Positions 7,133 through 15,126 are shown, numbered from the stretch's first letter. The stretch is 23,253 nt of DNA from JBDKVA01 sp039679375 (GCA_039679375.1 JBDKVA010000057.1:1-23253), one strand, 5' to 3'. Translations and numbers: made by a program. Notes: generated by a model not told the origin, from the sequence alone.

Positions 7133-9076
7133 ATGAAATCGGCGCCTGAGAGATCTCCGGTTAAGAAGATAAAAATAATAAAACCGGCATTCTGCCAAAA
7201 AGTCTACGACATAGCCGCGGAGGAATTCCAGAGGCTATATTGTGAGGTAACAGGAATAAAACCGCCCGTCGTGACGGAGGACGACCGCGAAAGCGATCTG
7301 GTTGTAATAGGCTCGGACGCTGTCAACAGCTTCAGCGCCGATTTAATATTCGAAAAGAAATTTGAGGGCTTTGATTTGCGTTATGGAACCGACGATTACA
7401 ATATACGTTCCATGGGGCTTGGCGAACGCAGCATACTGCTGATTGCGGGGGGCAGGGGACGCTCCACTCTTTACGCGGTATACCATTTCTTTGAGAAAAG
7501 AGCGGGCTGCCGGTATTTCTGGGATGGCGACCGTATTCCAAATGCGGATTCTGTCAATATAGCGGGTTTAAATGTTTCCGAGAGTCCCCGGTTCGAATAC
7601 AGGGGAGTGCGGTATTTCGCCCATCGAAGTCTGCACAGGTTTCAGGCGGAACACTGGAGCTATGAGGATTGGCGGCGTGAAATCGATTTGCTGCTGAAAA
7701 AGCGCTTGAATATGTTCATGCTCAGGATAGGCAATGACGATATATTCCAAAAGGCTTTTCCCGATGTCGTGGATTATCCTCTCAGCGACCGGAAGCTGCC
7801 GGAGGCGGTCGGCGGATACGACGACCGTACTTTGTTCTGGCCTCTCCAATACCGCGGCGAGCTGCGCAAAAAAATTCTTGATTACGCTTTTGAGCGAGAC
7901 CTGATTCATCCTGAGGACTGCGGGACCATAACGCACTGGTATTCGCGGACGCCGATTCAGTTTTTGGAAAAGATGAAGCCGAAGCTCCTGTCGCAGCGCA
8001 CCAAATATTACAATGAATCGACTGCTCTGGTATGGGATATACGGGACGACAGGAATCTTGAAAATTATTTCAAGCTGACCGAGGCTCATATAAAGGAGTA
8101 TGGACGAAGCGGGCTGTTCCACACGATAGGTCTTGCCGAGCGCTCTTATTCTGACGACAGAGACGCGGAATTGAGGCTGAAGCTGTACGTCTACAGACGG
8201 ATCGTGAATTATTTGAAGGAGCGCTGGCCGAATGCTCCGTTACTTATCGCAAGCTGGGATTTATGGATGTTTTATACTGCCGACGAGGTGAAAAAGCTGT
8301 TGTCTGAGCTTGACCCCGATCAGGCGATTCTATTTGATTATACTTCCGATACGGTTCGCGAATCCAATTTCACCAATTGGGGCGTTGTCGGGAAATTTCC
8401 GTGGATATTCGGCATATTTCACGCTTATGAACGCAACAGCGAGATCAGGGGAAACTATGATTTGACGGAGGAACGGCTTGCAATCGCAAAGGATGACAGC
8501 TTTTGCAAAGGACTTGTTTTCTGGCCGGAGATTTCGCACAGCGATACGTTCATGCTTGAATTTTTTGCGGAAAACGCGTGGGCGCCCCTTACGATGAGCA
8601 TGGACGAACGAATCGGCAAATACTGCGTCAACCGTTATCAATCGGACTCCGGCGCTATGACGGAAGTGTGGAGCCGCTTTATGCCGATAGTGAAGCTCAT
8701 ATCCTGGAGTATGGAAAACACCGGCCGGAATGTTAATGAATGTTTTATTGATATATTTAGGTTCCCCCTGTGGGACGAAATGGATCCGTCGGCGTTTGAG
8801 CGCATCCTGGATAATGCGGCGAAAAATGTCGGGAACGCCGTAAATGTTCTTGAAACGCTTGCGTCGCTCGATAACATTACGAAGGATAAATTCCTGCGCC
8901 GCGATGTTTTCGATATAGCCCGCACGATCTGCGGAAGATACCTGAACCTCGGAATCGCGCTGATACAGAAGCTCGTATGCCAATGGCGGAACAGCATGGA
9001 TACGGCCGGAGCTGTTTTCAAGGCATGCGGCGGCTGCACCAGGCTTATGGAGCTTTTGGCGGAGCTGCTTTCGTGA
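7133..9076 (+). CDS. GH89-like alpha-N-acetylglucosaminidase, main part ended by an in-frame TGA
   Basis: This 647-residue frame matches NAGLU/GH89 architecture. Residues about 1-150 form a small alpha/beta domain ending in the FEKRAGCRYFWDGDRIP segment. Residues about 155-490 form the TIM barrel, beginning FEYRGVRYFAHRS and WRREIDLLLKKRLNMF. The remainder is a helical C-terminal domain. E336 (in GLAERSYSDD) and E466 (in FWPEISHSD) are 130 residues apart, the same separation as the human NAGLU catalytic pair E316/E446. The expected role is exo-cleavage of terminal alpha-linked GlcNAc, in the cytoplasm because no signal peptide is present. The start has AAGGAGG about 8-10 nt upstream. The frame stops at TGA 9074-9076 but stays open without shift to 9457, so the C-terminal domain lacks its last ~127 residues unless the stop is read through. 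Activity of the short form is uncertain. Confidence 0.8.
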   Translation: MKSAPERSPVKKIKIIKPAFCQKVYDIAAEEFQRLYCEVTGIKPPVVTEDDRESDLVVIGSDAVNSFSADLIFEKKFEGFDLRYGTDDYNIRSMGLGERSILLIAGGRGRSTLYAVYHFFEKRAGCRYFWDGDRIPNADSVNIAGLNVSESPRFEYRGVRYFAHRSLHRFQAEHWSYEDWRREIDLLLKKRLNMFMLRIGNDDIFQKAFPDVVDYPLSDRKLPEAVGGYDDRTLFWPLQYRGELRKKILDYAFERDLIHPEDCGTITHWYSRTPIQFLEKMKPKLLSQRTKYYNESTALVWDIRDDRNLENYFKLTEAHIKEYGRSGLFHTIGLAERSYSDDRDAELRLKLYVYRRIVNYLKERWPNAPLLIASWDLWMFYTADEVKKLLSELDPDQAILFDYTSDTVRESNFTNWGVVGKFPWIFGIFHAYERNSEIRGNYDLTEERLAIAKDDSFCKGLVFWPEISHSDTFMLEFFAENAWAPLTMSMDERIGKYCVNRYQSDSGAMTEVWSRFMPIVKLISWSMENTGRNVNECFIDIFRFPLWDEMDPSAFERILDNAAKNVGNAVNVLETLASLDNITKDKFLRRDVFDIARTICGRYLNLGIALIQKLVCQWRNSMDTAGAVFKACGGCTRLMELLAELLS

Positions 9077-9457
9077 CATGACGATAATTCCCTGTACGAG
9101 TCCCTTTGTGAGCTGAAGCGTGTTCACGAGGTGAATCCCGTCTTTGAGGGGACTCTCAAAAATAACGCTTCGAATAATTATTGCAGGTCTTATATCTATG
9201 AAAACGCCCGCTTTTTATATCTGCCCGAAATGAAGCTGATGTTCGATTTTCTGGAGCGTAATATAAACGAAGGCAACCGTGAAAATCTTCTTTACATGGA
9301 CGAATATATGAAGAAGGCTGAAAAAAACAAGGAACTGTACGACGGCATCCCGCTTTCGGAAATGGCGTACAGGACGCCGCGGCCGGTTGGCGGGATTTTA
9401 TGCGATATTTCAAAAGAAATCGGGTGGCTGGAGTTTAAAAGAGGGTATCAAAGATGA
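9077..9457 (+). pseudogene. C-terminal continuation of the GH89-like gene after the in-frame TGA
   Basis: The frame after the TGA at 9074-9076 is the same as before it and encodes a coherent helical continuation (HDDNSLYESLCELKRVHE, then NPVFEGTLKNNA, then the ARFLYLPEM helix), as expected for the end of a NAGLU C-terminal domain; the joined length of about 774 residues fits GH89 enzymes. A GTG at 9131 could start a 108-residue peptide but has no convincing ribosome binding site. The end overlaps the next gene by ATGA (9454-9457), which implies the full-length product was normally translationally coupled to SIS1. It is best read as the second half of one gene broken by a nonsense change, or by a sequencing error. 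Confidence 0.75.
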
Positions 9458-10185
9458 TTGCTCAGCTTTATTATAAAGAACTGACAAATGTGCTTGAGAA
9501 GATAAACGGCACGCAGACCTCTAAAATTTTGAACGCCGCCGGTATGGTGTCGGACACCATAATGAAGGACGGTATAATATACATATTCGGCTGCGGCCAT
9601 TCTCATCTGATAGCTCTCGATTCCTTTTACCGAGCCGGCGGGCTTGCAAATGTCAGCGCAATGCTGGATACCGACCTGATGCTTCATAACGGCGCAGCAA
9701 AGAGCAGTGTTATGGAGAAAGTGAGCGGGATCGCCGCAGCTGTTTTTCAGCGGTATTGCGTGACGGAAAACGATATTTTGATTATTGTTTCGACATCGGG
9801 GAAAAACGCCGTGCCGGTTGAAATGGCGCAGTGCGCTTCAAACAAAGGAATAAAAACAATAGGAATCGTATCGTCCGATTACTTTAACGACACGCCGCTG
9901 CATGAAAGCGGCAGGCTTTTGTATCGTTCAGTTGATGTTTATATTGATAATTGTGTTCCACATGGCGACGCAACGGTGCAAATTGCAGGCTGCGGCGCTA
10001 AAATGGGCAGCGTGTCGACTGCCGCAAGCTCATTCATCGTTCAGTCCGTTATTTTGGAGGCGTCGGCGAAAAGCGCGGCAAAGGGCAAGCTGCTGCCCGT
10101 ATATATGAGCGGAAACGTCGAGGGCGGAGCTGAGTTCAACAGAAAATTAATTGAGCAGTATCTTCCAAGAATCAAGCATTTGTGA
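9454..10185 (+). CDS. SIS-domain (sugar isomerase / phosphosugar-binding) protein 1
   Basis: A 243-residue single SIS domain of the UPF0309-like type. After an N-terminal helix come strand IIYIFGCGHSH (residues 41-51), the RAGGLANV segment, and DILIIVSTSGKN, where S113-T-S-G116 is the canonical phosphosugar-binding loop. GIKTIGIVS follows, and the C-terminus is YLPRIKHL. Such proteins bind, isomerise or sense phosphorylated sugars in the cytoplasm. The ATG overlaps the preceding stop by 4 nt (ATGA), implying translational coupling. It is a paralogue of SIS protein 2 two genes downstream, with the same overall layout and a similar tail. Likely substrate is an amino-sugar phosphate, inferred from the flanking glycosidases and kinase. 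Confidence 0.88.
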   Translation: MIAQLYYKELTNVLEKINGTQTSKILNAAGMVSDTIMKDGIIYIFGCGHSHLIALDSFYRAGGLANVSAMLDTDLMLHNGAAKSSVMEKVSGIAAAVFQRYCVTENDILIIVSTSGKNAVPVEMAQCASNKGIKTIGIVSSDYFNDTPLHESGRLLYRSVDVYIDNCVPHGDATVQIAGCGAKMGSVSTAASSFIVQSVILEASAKSAAKGKLLPVYMSGNVEGGAEFNRKLIEQYLPRIKHL

Positions 10186-10193
10186 GGGGATTT

Positions 10194-11039
10194 ATGGTAA
10201 AGATTGCGGTAATCGGAATCTGCGGGAAATCCGTATTCATGCGGGTGGATCATTTTCATCATATGGGAGAAACGCTGATTGCGGATTCAATATTTGAAGA
10301 AATGGGCGGAAAGGGATTTAATCAGGCGATTGCCGCAGCCAGGATGGGCGCCGGCGTTTCTTTACTTGCCGCGGTGGGCGGTGATATGACCGGAGAAAAG
10401 TGCGGAGAAATTCTGGCTGAGAATAATGTAAAGGCCTGTCTCGCGATGAAGAAAGGAAAAAGCTCCGCAATTGCGTACATTTTAACCGACCGTTCCGGGG
10501 AAAACCAGGTAACCGAGTATCAGAGCGCTGAATTATGCGAAGAGGACGTAGCGCAATTTGAGGAAGAAATTGCCGGCAGCGATATTTTGCTCATCCAGCA
10601 GGAGGTTCCCAAAGGCGTGAACAGAATGGCCGTTGAAATAGCAAACAGCTACCGCGTCAAGGTTATACTCAACCCGGCGCCTCCGAGAGCGGTTGACGAT
10701 TTTTTGGCGGCGTCCGTTTTTATGGTTACTCCTAACCGGCAGGAAGCGACGGCAATCGACTGCAAAAGATTTAAAAATTATATTATAACCCTTGGAAGCG
10801 ACGGCTGCTGCGTTAACGGCAATATAAAAATCCCCCCCATCGACGTGCGGCCCATAGATACCACGGGAGCCGGCGATACTTTCAACGGCGTGCTTGCCGT
10901 ATGCATCGCCGAGGGCATGGCGCTTGAAGAGGCGGCAAGATATGCGGTAACGGCGTCGGGAATAAGCGTTTCAAAGAAAAATGTAATTAACGCGATACCA
11001 TATAGGAATGAAATTGAAAGGAGAATGAAAAATGAATGA
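10194..11039 (+). CDS. PfkB-family (ribokinase-like) carbohydrate kinase
   Basis: A 281-residue sugar kinase. The N-terminal PfkB signature GGKGFNQA (residues 38-45) binds the sugar, and the C-terminal signature DTTGAGDTFNG (222-232) contains the catalytic base D228 and the anion hole. NPAPPRA (about 160-166) and TPNRQEA are the usual ribokinase-like segments. Unusually, only about a dozen residues separate TPNRQEA from the IITLGSDG strand; relatives have a longer helical stretch there. It would phosphorylate a free sugar with ATP in the cytoplasm. An upstream GTG (10182) overlaps the SIS1 stop, but the ATG at 10194 follows GAGGGG and is preferred. The 3' end overlaps SIS2 by 8 nt. The substrate is unknown; an N-acetylhexosamine or a derived ketose fits the context. 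Confidence 0.88.
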   Translation: MVKIAVIGICGKSVFMRVDHFHHMGETLIADSIFEEMGGKGFNQAIAAARMGAGVSLLAAVGGDMTGEKCGEILAENNVKACLAMKKGKSSAIAYILTDRSGENQVTEYQSAELCEEDVAQFEEEIAGSDILLIQQEVPKGVNRMAVEIANSYRVKVILNPAPPRAVDDFLAASVFMVTPNRQEATAIDCKRFKNYIITLGSDGCCVNGNIKIPPIDVRPIDTTGAGDTFNGVLAVCIAEGMALEEAARYAVTASGISVSKKNVINAIPYRNEIERRMKNE

Positions 11040-11781
11040 TTTTGGTTACTTTGAAAAACTGACGGATAATTTCAGAAAGATAAATGATACGCAGGAGGAG
11101 AACATTAAAGCGGCAGCAAGGCTTATGACCGGCGCGATAGCTAATGATAGGCTGATTAATGTTTACGGCGGCGGCGGCCACACTACTCTTTGCATGGGAG
11201 AAATGTTTTTCAGGGCGGGAGGACTCTCAAATATCAATCCTGTTATGGAGACCGGCTTGTCTGTGTTCAATCAGGCGTTGAAGTATCTTGAGCTTGAAAG
11301 GACCGTGAACTACGGAAGCGCCATAATGAAGTATTATGATCTTAAGAAAGACGACGTACTGATTATTTTTCACAATATCGGAATTAATCCCGCAACAATT
11401 GACGCCGCGGAAGAGGCAAAGAAAAACGGAGTAAAGATCATAGCGGTATCAAGCTCCGCATGGCAGGAGGGAATGCCGAAGGATCATTTTATCCGTCACC
11501 CCAACAAAAGGAACCTTTTTGACTATGCCGACGTCTGCATCGAGGATTTCAATCCCGTGGGGGATGCCGTCGTCAATATCCCCGGACTTGATACGCCTAT
11601 TGCCCCGGTGTCAAATATTATCGACTTCTACATAGCGCACCTGCTTGAGATCGAAACCGTGCGGCAGTGTATAGAACGCGGGATAATGCCTCCCGTATGG
11701 TCAAGCGCCAATGCTCCGGGCGGCGATGAAAAGAATGCGACTTATCTTGAAAAATACAAATCCAGGATTAAAATGCTGTGA
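11032..11781 (+). CDS. SIS-domain protein 2, with degenerate phosphosugar-binding loop
   Basis: A 249-residue UPF0309-like SIS protein, paralogous to SIS1: LINVYGGGGHTT (residues 41-52), FRAGGLSNI, GVKIIAVSSSAW, and a C-terminal YKSRIKML tail. At the position where SIS1 has STSG, this protein has HNIG (114-117, in IIFHNIGINPA), so the serine/threonine residues that normally bind the phosphate are absent. It may be a non-catalytic partner of SIS1, a regulatory subunit, or act on another ligand. AAGGAG (about 11018-11023) lies 8 nt before the ATG, inside the end of the kinase gene, which overlaps by 8 nt. The family call is firm; the functional loss is inferred from one motif. Confidence 0.87.
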   Translation: MNDFGYFEKLTDNFRKINDTQEENIKAAARLMTGAIANDRLINVYGGGGHTTLCMGEMFFRAGGLSNINPVMETGLSVFNQALKYLELERTVNYGSAIMKYYDLKKDDVLIIFHNIGINPATIDAAEEAKKNGVKIIAVSSSAWQEGMPKDHFIRHPNKRNLFDYADVCIEDFNPVGDAVVNIPGLDTPIAPVSNIIDFYIAHLLEIETVRQCIERGIMPPVWSSANAPGGDEKNATYLEKYKSRIKML

Positions 11782-11799
11782 TAAAGGAGTGGAGATACG

Positions 11800-12504
11800 A
11801 TGAATCTGCAAGAGGGATTGGAGTTTTTGCTGAAAAAATACAAGGTTGAAAAGGAAGCGGTAATAACCGGCGGCGCCGGCGTAAAAATCGACGGCGAGGA
11901 AGTCGCGCTGCTGCCCTGGCGGAATGAAAGGCGGTTTGTGGAGCTGAAAAATCTGGTGAATGACGGGACGCTGGCGGGTATAAGCGTTATTCGAGTCTGC
12001 CGGATTGATGAAAAGGGGACGGAATTGAACAGCATTATTTACCGCGAGCTTGACCTGTGCGAATGGCTTGTCGGAAGCGAGGCCGCGGAGATTATGACAT
12101 TTAAAAATAACAGCGCGGCAAATATCGTCGTCAGGCTGAAAAACGGCGTCGTTTGCACCATTGAAGCCGCTGCGGCTTTACCTTCGTGCGCCTCTCCCGT
12201 CGACAAGCATGAGATCATTTCCCGGCGCGGGATTGCCTGCGACAGGGTAGTGGATACGCAAGTGCCGCAGCAATCCATCTATGTTTATGCGGATACGGAG
12301 AATCCCAAAACATATCTGGATGTTGATTTTGAGCTCTTCGGACTTGAAGCCGGCGGCGTCGCCCTGGTACGTCAGGCCTTTGACGCCGCGCGGAGCGTCG
12401 AACTGTCGAAGGAGCTTGGCGCGTGCGCAAAAAGGCTTGACAGATTAGTCGCGTTATCCGACAAATCCGCATCGGAAGTATGCAATATAAAGCTGGAGGT
12501 ATAG
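11800..12504 (+). CDS. Small Gfo/Idh/MocA C-domain-like protein lacking the nucleotide-binding domain
   Basis: 234 residues; no GxGxxG loop and no EKP motif are present. From about residue 80 the sequence follows the C-terminal half of Gfo/Idh/MocA proteins: YRELDLCEWLVGSE, then NIVVRLKNGVVCTIEAAAAL, then DKHEIISRRG, and a final helix GGVALVRQAFDAARSVE where full-length relatives have their closing helix. The N-terminal ~80 residues (ITGGAGVKIDGEEVALLPWR) match nothing I recognise. It lies 4 nt upstream of a full-length Gfo/Idh gene and is probably translated with it; GGAG ends 5 nt before its ATG. It may be a structural partner of that protein. The relationship is judged by eye and the function is unknown. 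Confidence 0.7.
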   Translation: MNLQEGLEFLLKKYKVEKEAVITGGAGVKIDGEEVALLPWRNERRFVELKNLVNDGTLAGISVIRVCRIDEKGTELNSIIYRELDLCEWLVGSEAAEIMTFKNNSAANIVVRLKNGVVCTIEAAAALPSCASPVDKHEIISRRGIACDRVVDTQVPQQSIYVYADTENPKTYLDVDFELFGLEAGGVALVRQAFDAARSVELSKELGACAKRLDRLVALSDKSASEVCNIKLEV

Positions 12505-12508
12505 AGAT

Positions 12509-13585
12509 ATGAAACCGTTAAAAATAGCTATGATGTCAATGACCCATGGCCATACGAGAAAATATTATCAGGTATTGATGGAAAACCCCAAATTGGACTG
12601 GGTCGCTGTTTCAACTGCCAATGAAGAGGTAAAGCGGGTATTTTTAAATAAGGTTAAGGGTATTCCATGCTATGACAGCGAAACGCAGATGCTTGACGAG
12701 CATCCGGAAATTGAAGCGGTTGTGCTGGCAAGCGAAAACAGCGAGCACCTGCGCCAAATGAAGCTGTGCGCGGAAAGGGGAATTCACATCCTTTCTATGA
12801 AAATTCCTACGTTTGATATGAAGGAATACGACGAAATGCTCAGTATTATTGAAAAAAACAAAGTAGTTTGCCAGGTAGAGCTTGAGCTGCACTATAATCC
12901 TGTCGTAAAAAGGCTGAAAGAGCTTGCGGGGGCGGAGCAGATCGGCAAAATGCTTTCTTTCCAGGCGACAAACATTACATTATCGCCGGTATGGGCGTTC
13001 CCATGGCAGGGTGTGCCTGAAAAGAGCTACGGCAAACGGGTTTCCATAAAAAGCGGCGATCATCGGTTCCGCGGCGGCGCTCTTTGCGACCATCCCCATA
13101 TATTCGATATGATAAGGGAAATAACAAACAGCGAATTTGACACTATTTTCGCCCAGGTCGCGCCGAATATCCGTCCCGATCTTGAGGTAGAGGATATGCT
13201 TACGGTAACGGGAAAAATGAAAAACGGGATTATATTCTCACTGGATCCGTCCTGGTCAAAAATGGAGGAACGGATAAAGGTGCCCGGACCGGGGTGGGAG
13301 GTGTTCCCGAAGCGTATGGAGGTCAATATTATTATAAACGGCGAAAGTGGCGCGATCATAACCGATTGCTTCGGCCCCAATGTATACCACAACGGAGCGC
13401 CTAATGACCGGTATACCGTCAGATATACGTATTTTGACGAATGGGTCGGTCTCATTGACGAGTTTGTAGACAACATTAGAAGTAATAAATTGCCGAAAAT
13501 CAATCTTAACAGGCACAGAAAAACTATTGAAGCAATGAACGCCTGTTATGAGAGCATACAAAGCGGAATGCCGGTAAAATTATAG
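12509..13585 (+). CDS. Gfo/Idh/MocA-family oxidoreductase-like protein with atypical N-terminal loop
   Basis: A 358-residue protein with the two-domain Gfo/Idh layout. The first strand-loop is MMSMTHGHTRKYY (residues 8-20) instead of the usual GxGxxG. The sugar-binding Lys is kept in SMKIP (K98), where most relatives read EKP. The catalytic region reads GGALCDHPHIFDMI, with H195/H197 and D200 where relatives have GG-l-x-d-x-x-x-H-x-x-D. Members oxidise or reduce sugars with NAD(P), and some use a redox cycle to hydrolyse glycosides (GH109 is an established example). The operon position between the mini-Gfo protein and the GH20-like enzyme suggests action on the same N-acetylhexosamine. Cofactor binding is uncertain because of the loop. 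Confidence 0.85.
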   Translation: MKPLKIAMMSMTHGHTRKYYQVLMENPKLDWVAVSTANEEVKRVFLNKVKGIPCYDSETQMLDEHPEIEAVVLASENSEHLRQMKLCAERGIHILSMKIPTFDMKEYDEMLSIIEKNKVVCQVELELHYNPVVKRLKELAGAEQIGKMLSFQATNITLSPVWAFPWQGVPEKSYGKRVSIKSGDHRFRGGALCDHPHIFDMIREITNSEFDTIFAQVAPNIRPDLEVEDMLTVTGKMKNGIIFSLDPSWSKMEERIKVPGPGWEVFPKRMEVNIIINGESGAIITDCFGPNVYHNGAPNDRYTVRYTYFDEWVGLIDEFVDNIRSNKLPKINLNRHRKTIEAMNACYESIQSGMPVKL

Positions 13586-13598
13586 AGGAGGAGCACAG

Positions 13599-15065
13599 AT
13601 GAATATTTTTCCGTCGCCCTGTAAAATAGAAAAGGGGCAGGGCGCTTTCTCTTTTGAAAACGAGGTCGTCCTGTCGGTAAGCGATTCTGTAAAAAACCCG
13701 GATGCGCCACGGCTTTTTTGCGAGCTGTGGAATCAGTTTACCGCCGGAATCGGCACACTTAAAATACAGAGAGTCAAAACGGCAAAAAATACCGCATACT
13801 TGACGAAAAACGGCGACTGCCGTTTCCAGGATAAGCAAACCGATTTTAATTATGAAATTCACGCCGAGGAACAGGGCATCCTCATTTTATATCAGGAGGA
13901 ACACGGACTGATTCATGCGTTTTCTACTTTGCTTCAAATGATTCAGTTTGAAAGCATAGAAGGAGAATGCGGAAGATTTTGCATTCCCTGCTGTGGAATT
14001 TACGACCGTCCCGCCGTTCAATTCAGGGGAATCCATCTTTGCGTTTTTCCGGAAACTACGCGGGACTTCTTGAAAAAAGCGGTCCGCCTTGCGGGACTTG
14101 CAAAATACTCACATATCATTATAGAATTCTGGGGGACGCTTAAATTTGACGCGCTTCCGGAGCTTGCCTGGGAAAGCGCTTATACAAAGGCGGAAATCAA
14201 GCCGATTATCGATGACGCGCATGGGTTCGGTATGGAAGTTATCCCCATGTTTAATCATTTGGGGCATGCGACACAGTCAAGGGTCAAATACGGCAGGCAT
14301 GTGGTCCTGGATCAAAATCCGAAATTGCAGCTGCTGTTCGAACCGGACGGGTGGACCTGGTGTTTAAGCAACCCTTCCGCATTAAAGCTGCTTAGAAGCA
14401 TACGGAGGGAGCTTGTCGAGCTTTGCGGTCCGGGAAGGTACTTTCACCTCGGATGCGACGAGGCATATTCCTTTGCGACCTGTCCATTATGCAGCCGGAA
14501 AAACAGTAACGAGTTACTGCTGAATTATCTCAACGGACTTGCTGAAGAACTGAAGGAGCAGGGAAGAATTCCGATAATCTGGGGGGACGCCCTCCTTGAC
14601 CATGACGCGTGGGACAGCCCATATATCGCGACAAGCAGAAGCGATCAAAGGACCCATGTGATCCTGGATAAGCTTGATAAAAGCATTATAATCAACGATT
14701 GGCAGTATAACATTTACGGCGGCGAATGCAAAACATTTGAACATTTTAAGGAAAAAGGCTTTCGGGTTTTGGTTTCGCCGTGGCTCAAAATTGATAATAT
14801 GAAAGCTCTTACCGGCACGGCGATAAATAAAGGGCTTCACGGCGTTTTACTGACTACGTGGCACGCCCTCCACGAGCATATTGATTCGATCCTGTATTCC
14901 GCGTCAATAATGTGGGAGGGTAAAAGCGACGTGAGCGGCAGGAGTACAAGGCAGCTTGATATGAGCCGTACATTTACCGCCGCTTATCAAAGAAAGCTGT
15001 GCCCTGTAAACGGCGATTACAAAAAGGCAGGCTGGCGCGGCAGAGAACTGGATGACGGTATATGA
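13599..15065 (+). CDS. GH20-like beta-N-acetylhexosaminidase
   Basis: A 488-residue cytoplasmic protein without signal peptide. Residues 1 to about 130 look like the GH20b non-catalytic domain (IFPSPCKIEKGQGAF at the start, HGLIHAFSTLLQM at the end). From about 140 a TIM barrel begins with VQFRGIHLCV. It contains GMEVIPMFNHLGH and FHLGCDEA, where D287-E288 correspond to the GH20 catalytic Asp-Glu pair (usually HxGGDE; here Cys replaces the second Gly). IIWGDALLDHD and NDWQYNIYGG carry the tryptophans expected to line the acetamido pocket. It would remove terminal beta-GlcNAc or beta-GalNAc by substrate-assisted catalysis. Last gene of the operon; AGGAGG lies 7 nt before the ATG. It differs from typical GH20 enough that substrate range is open. 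Confidence 0.85.
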   Translation: MNIFPSPCKIEKGQGAFSFENEVVLSVSDSVKNPDAPRLFCELWNQFTAGIGTLKIQRVKTAKNTAYLTKNGDCRFQDKQTDFNYEIHAEEQGILILYQEEHGLIHAFSTLLQMIQFESIEGECGRFCIPCCGIYDRPAVQFRGIHLCVFPETTRDFLKKAVRLAGLAKYSHIIIEFWGTLKFDALPELAWESAYTKAEIKPIIDDAHGFGMEVIPMFNHLGHATQSRVKYGRHVVLDQNPKLQLLFEPDGWTWCLSNPSALKLLRSIRRELVELCGPGRYFHLGCDEAYSFATCPLCSRKNSNELLLNYLNGLAEELKEQGRIPIIWGDALLDHDAWDSPYIATSRSDQRTHVILDKLDKSIIINDWQYNIYGGECKTFEHFKEKGFRVLVSPWLKIDNMKALTGTAINKGLHGVLLTTWHALHEHIDSILYSASIMWEGKSDVSGRSTRQLDMSRTFTAAYQRKLCPVNGDYKKAGWRGRELDDGI

Positions 15066-15126
15066 AGGACTGGCTAAAAAAGATTTCTTTGTTTAATCCA
15101 TTATAGAAAAGCACCGTAAAACGCGC

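Noticed and set aside
9074..9130. Selenocysteine at the in-frame TGA of the GH89-like gene
   Set aside because: No convincing SECIS-like hairpin is visible just downstream, the position is in a helical tail rather than an active site, and GH89 enzymes are not known selenoproteins.
9131..9457. Separate 108-residue gene starting at GTG 9131
   Set aside because: It is the same frame as the upstream GH89-like gene, continues its fold, and has no good ribosome binding site.
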